A stretch of 64,000 nt of DNA from Myxococcales bacterium (GTDB taxonomy: Bacteria; Myxococcota_C; UBA6777), in NCBI GenBank assembly GCA_020632975.1, contig JACKEL010000010.1, forward strand, positions 62,001 through 126,000, given 5' to 3'. The position numbers and the translations under genes are program-made. Shown here one piece after another: positions 27,049 through 33,712 of the stretch. The notes below the pieces were generated by a model. That model searched no databases. It worked only from the letters and a program-made list of their open reading frames with translations, and had not been told where the DNA came from. How positions within the stretch are numbered: the stretch's first letter is position 1; each line of letters opens with the position of its first letter.

Positions 27049-28416
27049 ATGATCGTCGCTATGCAAGTGAAAGAAGTTCAAGCCCACCCAAACGCAGATG
27101 CCTTGCGCATCTATACCTTTACAGCACCCGACCAAACCGACACGCAGATCGTCGCAAACCGCGAAAACGTCTACGAAGTGGGAGACGTCGCAGCCGTCGC
27201 TTTGATCGGCTCTGTGTTGAAGGACGGTACCAAGATCCGTAAAGCACGTTTGCGTGGTGTGGACTCCTACGGCATGGCGATGGGACACACAGAACACCCC
27301 GTGGGTACGGACCTTACCGAAGAGATGGGTCAGATCATCGAAGAAGCTCCCCCTACACAAGATGGCTCGCCCTTCCCAGCAGGCATCGAACACATCAAAT
27401 GGCCGAGTATCGAGCATCTCCACCATCTGATCGCCAACATGCAAAGAGAGTCTGAGACGATGGGCTCCGACTTTGTTCCCCCAAAAGTCCCATACCGCGC
27501 CAAGATCAAACTCGATGGCACCAACGCCGCGATACAGATGCACCCCCAAGGACAAAACTTTGCGCAATCTCGTTCAAGACTGATCCACACAGGAGAAGAC
27601 AACATCGGTTTTGCGGCTTGGGTCGAACAACACAAAGACTACTTCCGCGACCTCAATGAACGACTGCACCAAGATGCCCCACTACCCGGGCCGATCTTGG
27701 TGTTTGGAGAGTGGTGCGGCCAAGGGATCCAAAAACGCACGGCCATCTCAAAGATCGGTCAACGCATCTTTGCGATCTTCGCCGTCCTTTGGGGCGATCC
27801 CGATCAAGGTGCTGCTCACCTAGAGATCGAACCCGAGCGTTTACGCGAACTCATCCCCGAACACGATGAGATCCACATCTTGCCATGGCATCACGAACAA
27901 CTTGAGATCGACTTCTCCTCACAAAAGTCACTCCAAGATGCCGCAGATACCATCAATGAGTGGGTCCTCTCTGTCGAAGAACGCGACCCTTGGGTCGGCG
28001 AGATCTTCGGTCAAGACGGACTTGGCGAAGGACTCGTCATGTACCCCGTCCTCAACAAACTCGACATCTCTTGGCGCACACGTTGGTCCAATCTGCTCTT
28101 CAAAGCCAAAGGCGAAAAACACCAAGTCGTCCGCCAAAAAAGCCCTGTACAGCTTTCTCCTGAACATGTCGCGTCGGTCAAAGCTTTCGTCGATCTTGTC
28201 CTGACCCCCGCGCGCCTTGAACAAGGTCTTCAAGAGGCTTGCCAAGGCTCCGCAATGCCCGAAAAAACAGGCGACTTCTTGCGTTGGATCGCCCAAGATA
28301 TCCAAAAAGAAAATCACCTCGAAGCCGAAGCCAGCGGACTGGAATGGAAAGAGATCAGCAAACCTCTCTCCCAAGCCGCCCTGCAATGGTACAAACAACA
28401 ACTCCCAACCCTCTAG
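27049..28416 (+). CDS. RNA ligase, Rnl5 (Deinococcus DRB0094-like) type
   Basis: A 455-aa protein from an ATG with AAGGAGG 9 nt upstream. The N-terminal about 100 residues resemble the OB-fold of tRNA-binding/PheT domains (AHPNADALRIYTF, IVANRENVYEVGD, LRGVDSYGMAMG). This is the hallmark of the Deinococcus radiodurans ligase clade. The nucleotidyltransferase core has motif I KLDGTN with Lys154 as the AMP acceptor, motif IIIa VFGEWCG, motif IV EGLVMYP and motif V FKAKGEKH. That clade seals 3'-OH/5'-phosphate nicks in which the 3'-OH strand is RNA. The protein is about 110 residues longer than the Deinococcus enzyme (342 aa, from memory), and the extra part is a C-terminal helical region. It follows the kinase gene. 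Confidence 0.9.
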   Translation: MIVAMQVKEVQAHPNADALRIYTFTAPDQTDTQIVANRENVYEVGDVAAVALIGSVLKDGTKIRKARLRGVDSYGMAMGHTEHPVGTDLTEEMGQIIEEAPPTQDGSPFPAGIEHIKWPSIEHLHHLIANMQRESETMGSDFVPPKVPYRAKIKLDGTNAAIQMHPQGQNFAQSRSRLIHTGEDNIGFAAWVEQHKDYFRDLNERLHQDAPLPGPILVFGEWCGQGIQKRTAISKIGQRIFAIFAVLWGDPDQGAAHLEIEPERLRELIPEHDEIHILPWHHEQLEIDFSSQKSLQDAADTINEWVLSVEERDPWVGEIFGQDGLGEGLVMYPVLNKLDISWRTRWSNLLFKAKGEKHQVVRQKSPVQLSPEHVASVKAFVDLVLTPARLEQGLQEACQGSAMPEKTGDFLRWIAQDIQKENHLEAEASGLEWKEISKPLSQAALQWYKQQLPTL

Positions 28417-28427
28417 AGATTTCAACA

Positions 28428-28579
28428 GGGCGCCCACGGAGGGGCGCCCCAGATAGAAAGATAGATATTCTTCTGGCGGGCGCCCCTCCGTGGGCGCCCC
28501 GAATAAACATATTTAGCCTTCTGGCCTACGCCACGGATAAAGCGGGCGCCCCAGATAGGGAGATAGATATTCTTCTGGC
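28428..28579. repeat. interspersed hairpin repeat cluster
   Basis: The 22 bases at 28428-28449 are the exact reverse complement of 28478-28499, each made of GGGCGCCC arms around an ACGGAG or CTCCGT core. In addition, 28443-28477 recurs as a 35-nt direct repeat at 28545-28579 with two mismatches, ending in AGATAGATATTCTTCTGGC. A related unit lies at 16797. The cluster fills the gap between the convergent RNA ligase and HAD genes. It carries no gene and no transposase; it looks like a REP/MITE-type element family. Confidence 0.75.
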
Positions 28580-28594
28580 CGATATCCCGCCCTT

Positions 28595-29191
28595 TCAGGC
28601 TCCCTTCTGCAATCGAATGGCCCGCACCATCTCCTCTGTAAACGCCGCATAATCATGGATCACCATGTCCGCCCCAAAGTCATCGAACTCGCGCTCACCT
28701 CTCGCATAATAGGCCGTTTGGACCCCAGCTCGGCGACCGCACTCGATATCAAAGCGAAAGTCTCCCACAAACAAAAGCTGATCTGGCTCCAATCCCCAAC
28801 GAGACAAGAAGCGTAAAAGCCCGTCAGGATGGGGTTTTGGTAGAGCATCTTCTCTTGTAAGCACAAGATCCGCAGGGAGGGCGTACATGGAGAGAACGCG
28901 TTCCGTAGCGGCCCGACAGTTGCGGGTAAAGATCCCCAAGCGCACACCTGCGGCTTTGAGAGATTCGAACATCCTTGAGACAGACGGCATCAAGGTCGCC
29001 CCACCCGCAAACTCCACTTCCATCTCTTCGAGCAACTGTTCTTTGCGCGCTCGCTCTTGGGCAGGAAGACCTTCTAGATGTTCTAAGATCGGCGCACCAT
29101 CGGGGATCTCGAGTTTTTCTCGTAGCGTGCGAAAACAAAGCGGCGAATCGATCAGCGTGCCGTCCATATCAAAGACCACACCCTTCCACAT
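28595..29191 (-). CDS. HAD-family phosphatase (phosphoglycolate phosphatase-like)
   Basis: A 198-aa protein with GGAGG and GGGAG before the ATG. Motif I is FDMDGTLID, with the nucleophilic and acid-base aspartates. Motif II is LGIFTRNC (Thr), the motif III lysine is in LPKPHPDG, and motif IV is VGDFRFDIECGRRAG. A short helical cap sits between motifs I and II, as in the Gph/PgmB branch. It is likely a small-molecule phosphomonoesterase; the substrate cannot be told. Confidence 0.88.
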   Translation of the reverse strand: MWKGVVFDMDGTLIDSPLCFRTLREKLEIPDGAPILEHLEGLPAQERARKEQLLEEMEVEFAGGATLMPSVSRMFESLKAAGVRLGIFTRNCRAATERVLSMYALPADLVLTREDALPKPHPDGLLRFLSRWGLEPDQLLFVGDFRFDIECGRRAGVQTAYYARGEREFDDFGADMVIHDYAAFTEEMVRAIRLQKGA

Positions 29192-29291
29192 CTCCCAACC
29201 TCCACATCGATTTGCGCGCCGTGTCGTCGAAACATCCGCACGCTATCACATCTCCCCCAAAGAGACATCAAATGCTCGAGATAGCCATCCC

Positions 29292-30659
29292 TTAGGCTTT
29301 TGGAATCACCAAGCGATCCACTTCTTTGTTGCCTTCGAACTCGTGGTGCGTCAACGTCAGCGTTCCTTTGGGATCAAAGTCCAGCAACGAACAGCCAAAT
29401 CCGCGGTCAACGGCCCTTCTTGCGGCCACTTCGTCAGGGGCATTCGCCTTAAACTCTTCGAGGTACTCATCAGGATTGTACCCGATGGCCCCACCGCATC
29501 CATCGACGACGTACGCGATCCCATCGATATCAAATCGCTCGTAGCTGTGGTTGTGTCCAGACATCACCAAAGGAACTTTGTATTGCTTGAACAAGGGGTG
29601 CAACAAAGCACGCATACCCAAAGGAGGCTTGGATCGTCCAAAAGTGTAGTAGGGACGGTGAAATCCAACGACGGCGTACATCAGATCAGGGGACTGTTCA
29701 ACCTTCATCAACTCATCTTTGAGCCACTTCATCTGGGGCGTGTCGTCTTTGTCCACACCTTCCTCGCTGTTCAATGCAAGGAATCGCACGCCACCATAAG
29801 TAAACGCGTGGTAGTCGTTGGCGGCACCTTGATCTCCATGTCCACCAAGCAACCGAGTGTAGAAGATCTCGAACTCGTCCAAGCCCTCGTATTCGTGGTT
29901 TCCAACGCAAAAGTGCATGGGTGCCTTGCGCAACAAAGGTTCAAAGACTTGGAAGACCCCTTCCCACGTGTCCAAAAAGTTCGTTTGGTACTGGATATCT
30001 CCACCATGCCACACGATATCGGGCTTTTTCCCTGCGAGCAATTGCACGGACTTTTCGTGTTGGGGGTACATCGTGTCTGAGATCCAACCCACGCGAAAAG
30101 GCTGCCCTTTGGCAGCAGGCGCGCGGAAACTTCCCTCTTCAACAGCCCCACCGCGTCGAGAAAGACGCCACTCGTAATGTTCGCCAGCCTTCAGCGAAGC
30201 AAAGCGCACTTCATGGACAGCATAATCTCCAGGTCGGTCACGACGCTCAAGAGACGGATCATCCGCAGGAAACGCTGCTTCGATCTTTTGCAGCTTTCCT
30301 TGAGACATCTGTTTGGCCACTTCTTTCGCGGCTTGATGCAACGTGACTTCGAGGCCATCCTCGCTTTGTGTTTCAAAGCGCAAGCGCACCTCATTCAAGC
30401 CCATCAATTGGAGATAAGGACCCTTGGTCAACGCGATCGGTGGGCGCGTATCGACTTCTTTCCCACCACCATCTCCAACTTGCTCACTCCCCATAGGAGG
30501 CGTGCAACCACCAACGCCCCAGAGCCCCAACGCAGCGGCCCCCAGAGCACTCTGGGCCAAAAAAGCACGCCGTGTCCAAGGAGTTGCAACACTCATATCC
30601 GCAGCTTGCTCGATGTTGCTTTGGTTGTTTTTTGCATCGCCATCAGTTTTACTTGTCAT
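29292..30659 (-). CDS. Tat-exported metallophosphatase (purple acid phosphatase-like)
   Basis: A 455-aa protein starting MTSKTDGDAK. A twin-arginine signal (TRRAFLAQSALGAAALGLWG) ends in GGC, so it may be a Tat-exported lipoprotein. A fibronectin-like N-terminal domain (about 70-170) precedes a calcineurin-type phosphoesterase. The metal motifs are seen as WISDTM (a variant first motif), WHGGDIQY, VGNHEYEG, GFHRPYY and MSGHNHSYER. This layout matches purple acid phosphatase/PhoD-like exported phosphatases. The first metal motif is SDTM and not GD.G or SDxH, which is unusual but seen in such subfamilies. Its promoter lies in the 223-nt spacer with the divergent Tyr/Arg-rich gene. Confidence 0.87.
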   Translation of the reverse strand: MTSKTDGDAKNNQSNIEQAADMSVATPWTRRAFLAQSALGAAALGLWGVGGCTPPMGSEQVGDGGGKEVDTRPPIALTKGPYLQLMGLNEVRLRFETQSEDGLEVTLHQAAKEVAKQMSQGKLQKIEAAFPADDPSLERRDRPGDYAVHEVRFASLKAGEHYEWRLSRRGGAVEEGSFRAPAAKGQPFRVGWISDTMYPQHEKSVQLLAGKKPDIVWHGGDIQYQTNFLDTWEGVFQVFEPLLRKAPMHFCVGNHEYEGLDEFEIFYTRLLGGHGDQGAANDYHAFTYGGVRFLALNSEEGVDKDDTPQMKWLKDELMKVEQSPDLMYAVVGFHRPYYTFGRSKPPLGMRALLHPLFKQYKVPLVMSGHNHSYERFDIDGIAYVVDGCGGAIGYNPDEYLEEFKANAPDEVAARRAVDRGFGCSLLDFDPKGTLTLTHHEFEGNKEVDRLVIPKA

Positions 30660-30882
30660 TGATAACCCCACAAAACATCTCAAAAACAGGCGACAACGCA
30701 TGAGTCGCCGAGACGCATATTGACCTGTTTGTAATCTTATCTTCAAATTGTTTCGTCTATGAGATCGCAAGAGGGACAAAAACGCAACCCTCTTCACAAA
30801 AGCGCACGAAACAACCGTGCGCGACAACGCAGAGTTCTCAAGGTATCACCTAGCGACTCTGCCCACGATAGGAGCACTACAA

Positions 30883-31575
30883 ATGAAATGGCGAATTCTC
30901 TTTCTTGGCCTCGCGCTCTTCGCATTACAAACCACGACAACCAAAGCCCACGCACAAAACGTGGTACTTGATCTAAACGCACCCGTCGACAACGTCGCTC
31001 CAGACTCCGTCGTTCACCCTTACATTATGGTGGAAGGCATTCAAGTCTTTTACTACTATGACGAGGCTGGCGTGACACGTTACTACTACCTCACCCCCGG
31101 CGGTCAACGTGTCTTTTATGCTCATGGCTGGCGCCCCTACCGCATCAGCGGTGGTGCTCGTTTCTTCTATGATCCCGTACCCTACATCTGGATCAGCGGT
31201 CGCCCCGTTTATTACTACCACCAAGGAAGCTCTATCCGTTACTACACCTACAACGGTAGCAGCCTTGTCTATTACCCCACAACATGGCGCCCTTTCTACA
31301 ACTACGGTGGACGACGTACCTACGTATTGCCCCGTCATCGCTACAACTACAATACTTGGCGAACCTACAGAACATACAATCGCCCCGCATACCGCCCGAC
31401 TTACGTGCGACGTCACTACCGTTACAACCCTGTTCGACGTACCCGCACCTATCGTCCCTCGCGCGTCATTCGTCGTCCCGCCCGCAATTACCGTCAACCA
31501 TCGCGGAACTACCGACGCCCCACACGTACCCATCGTCAACCCACACGTACTCATCGTCGTGGACGACGCAAGTAA
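30883..31575 (+). CDS. secreted Tyr/Arg-rich low-complexity protein
   Basis: A 230-aa protein from the ATG at 30883, with AGGAG 7 nt upstream. The signal peptide (MKWRILFLGLALFALQ to AHA) is cleaved near residue 25. Residues 40-150 are very rich in Tyr with short repeats (FYYYDEAG, RYYYLTPGG, RFFYDP, VYYYHQG, RYYTYNG). Residues 150-230 switch to Arg/Tyr/Pro and then Arg/Thr/Pro/His (THRQPTRTHRRGRRK). The C-terminus is strongly basic. This composition suggests an extracellular structural, adhesive or nucleic-acid/polyanion-binding protein. No family was recognised. Confidence 0.75.
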   Translation: MKWRILFLGLALFALQTTTTKAHAQNVVLDLNAPVDNVAPDSVVHPYIMVEGIQVFYYYDEAGVTRYYYLTPGGQRVFYAHGWRPYRISGGARFFYDPVPYIWISGRPVYYYHQGSSIRYYTYNGSSLVYYPTTWRPFYNYGGRRTYVLPRHRYNYNTWRTYRTYNRPAYRPTYVRRHYRYNPVRRTRTYRPSRVIRRPARNYRQPSRNYRRPTRTHRQPTRTHRRGRRK

Positions 31576-31645
31576 TCTCCTCGCCTGAGACATCTCGCCA
31601 AGTCCAACCCCCCTGACTCCCCAAATCCCCCCAACGACCCATCTT

Positions 31646-32542
31646 TCAAGCAGCGAGCCGCCCGATCTTTTCGAGGTAGCTTCGTGCAAGTTCGTAGTTG
31701 TCTTCGTCGTCAGGATGGAAGTTCAAGCGCAGATAATCCAACCCATCAAAGACGATGCGTGGGGCTTCGCGAAAGAAGAAGTTCAGATATTCAGCCCGTG
31801 ATCCTTTGCGGGTGGTGGCGTCTTCTTGACGTAGCAGATGCAAGGTCCCCGCGCTCCAGAAGAAAAACAACCCCACAGTCGCCACCAAGAAACCAGCCAA
31901 ACGCACGTGATAGCGGGGATCGACGGCTTGCAAGACATCGAAAGTCACCGACTTGTGTTCGATCTCTTCGGCTGCGTGCCACAACAGCAACTCCCGCATC
32001 ATGGGGTGCGCTGTGTCCAAAAAGTCCGAACTCAACACAAAGTCCCCAAAGATCGCGGTAAAGTGTTCAAGTGCCGCGGTGATCGACAAACGCATCAAAG
32101 GGGAAAGCCGTGGTTCGAGTCGCTTGTAAGCGAGATTCTGATACCAAACCAAGAAAGACTTGATCTCAAACCCTTGTTTTTCCAAGGCTTCAAAAGCATG
32201 TAGGTGCTCAACTTGGTGTTGCGACTCTTGGCCAAAAAAGGCACGCACGCGAGCACGCAGTTCCTCATCGTGCAGTTGTCCCTCAAACTCACGCACGCTG
32301 CGGATGAAAAACCGCTCCCCTGCGGGAAAAACGAAGTTCAGACCATTCAAAAGATGCGTTAAAAAAGCGCTTTCCCCAAACCACCACCTCGGAAATCCCT
32401 GCTTAAATGGAAACCCCATCCGCCGCACCACGATCGGACGTTCACCAGGCGCCACCTCCAAAGGCGTGATGGCTGGTGCTTCTCGGCGGCGGTTTCCCCG
32501 TCCACGCCAAACTTCTTGTACTTGCGCTGCCAAACCAACCAT
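31646..32542 (-). CDS. predicted metal-dependent hydrolase (PF10118 type)
   Basis: A 298-aa protein from the ATG at 32542, which has AAGGAGG 6 nt upstream; two further upstream ATGs lack a site. Signatures include FPAGERFFIRSVREF, FFGQESQHQVEHLHAFEALE and WHAAEEIEHKSVTFDV. The E and H residues of these helices form a ferritin-like di-metal site in this family. One hydrophobic stretch (GFLVATVGLFFFWSAGTLH) lies in the second half. The family is common in proteobacteria; the reaction is not established to my knowledge. Confidence 0.85.
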   Translation of the reverse strand: MVGLAAQVQEVWRGRGNRRREAPAITPLEVAPGERPIVVRRMGFPFKQGFPRWWFGESAFLTHLLNGLNFVFPAGERFFIRSVREFEGQLHDEELRARVRAFFGQESQHQVEHLHAFEALEKQGFEIKSFLVWYQNLAYKRLEPRLSPLMRLSITAALEHFTAIFGDFVLSSDFLDTAHPMMRELLLWHAAEEIEHKSVTFDVLQAVDPRYHVRLAGFLVATVGLFFFWSAGTLHLLRQEDATTRKGSRAEYLNFFFREAPRIVFDGLDYLRLNFHPDDEDNYELARSYLEKIGRLAA

Positions 32543-32843
32543 CTCACCCTCCTTTTGTTGCATCTTACAAGCTCTTCCTGTGGCGAGACATAACATCACG
32601 ACACCTCCCCAATATGGTTTAAGATTCCTCTCGACACAACCACTCCCTCCTCGGTTCTTGCTCGCGCCTCACCCTTTCCCCAACCCAGCCCTTCTCTTTC
32701 CCCCTCCTCCCTAGACAGCACCCGAGAAACGATGCATCTTTCCCACCAAAGCTCGCCTCATCTGCCGTCATCCTTTTGTCTCTTGGCGAGCCCTCAACAC
32801 ACGCAAAGACGGCTTCTTTCGGACTTGTACGAGGAAAAAACAG
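32543..32843. other. divergent intergenic region
   Basis: About 300 bases between the PF10118-type gene (minus) and the secreted duplicated protein (plus). It is C/T-rich on the plus strand with no convincing promoter pair. The plus-strand gene has GAGG about 9 nt before its ATG. No gene was seen. Confidence 0.45.
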
Positions 32844-33557
32844 ATGATATCGATCTCACAACCCAAAACATCTCTTTCTCATCTTTTGCTTTTTGGGCTG
32901 CTGTTGTTGCCCTTTTCCCCCCAAAGCGCCCACGCGTTTCTCCCTGGACGCACTGTCCTCGCGAGCAAAGTCGCCGCGTCATTGCCCGCCCGACAACGCG
33001 TAACCCGCACTTTTGTTCTCGATCGTGACGCTTTCGCCACCATCAAGATCACCGAAGCCAACGGACGCAAGATCTCCCTACGCGCCACAAACAACGGTAT
33101 CCAAGTCTTTCGCGATGAGTCCAAAGGTACCTTGCGCGCTCGCCTTTCCCTCAAAAAAGGCAAGTTCACCATGCACATCATCAATCGACATCTCCTCCGC
33201 GAAAAAAGCATCCTCTACAGCGTCACACTTTGGCCATCCATCGACTTTTTCAACAAATACCGTGCGGATATCCAACTGGCCAAAAACGAAGCTTTGGTCC
33301 TCCCCAAACGCGGAAGACTGGCCAAGACCTACAACCTCTCTCGTGGAGGAGCCCTGACCGTCGAAGCCATGGAAAGCAGCGGTCGCAAGATCGGCTTTGA
33401 GATCTTGAGCAATGGCCGCGTCGTCTTCAAGTCAGGAGCCCGCGCAGGTCGCGTCACAGGGCGCGCCAAAGTCAAGTCGGGCGTATTGAGTGTGCACTTC
33501 ATCAACAAGCACCTCTGGAAAGAAAAGCGCATCACCTTCTCGATCCGCCTCGATTGA
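32844..33557 (+). CDS. secreted protein with a duplicated beta-rich domain
   Basis: A 237-aa protein with a signal peptide (LLLFGLLLLPFSPQSAHA). The mature protein is two copies of a unit of about 95 residues. Copy one has LDRDAFATIKITEANGRKIS, then GTLRARLSLKKGKFTMHIIN and LLREKSILYSV. Copy two has LSRGGALTVEAMESSGRKIG, then GRVTGRAKVKSGVLSVHFIN and LWKEKRITFSI. No cysteines or catalytic residues stand out. The fold is probably a beta-sandwich with a binding role. No named family was recognised. The Sel1 gene follows 155 nt later. Confidence 0.75.
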   Translation: MISISQPKTSLSHLLLFGLLLLPFSPQSAHAFLPGRTVLASKVAASLPARQRVTRTFVLDRDAFATIKITEANGRKISLRATNNGIQVFRDESKGTLRARLSLKKGKFTMHIINRHLLREKSILYSVTLWPSIDFFNKYRADIQLAKNEALVLPKRGRLAKTYNLSRGGALTVEAMESSGRKIGFEILSNGRVVFKSGARAGRVTGRAKVKSGVLSVHFINKHLWKEKRITFSIRLD

Positions 33558-33712
33558 CCCTCGCACATCTCTCCAAACGACTGTCTCTCCCCTGTCCCTT
33601 CTTCTTCTCGCTCTTGACACCCACCCTACCAAACACCATACACTGATCGCTACCTCACCCATCGCACGAACAGCCCACACCCTACGACGCCATCACACCG
33701 AAAGGAAAAGAG

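Noticed and set aside
28428..28579. CRISPR array
   Set aside because: Only two direct copies, no regular spacers and no cas genes; the units are hairpin-forming.
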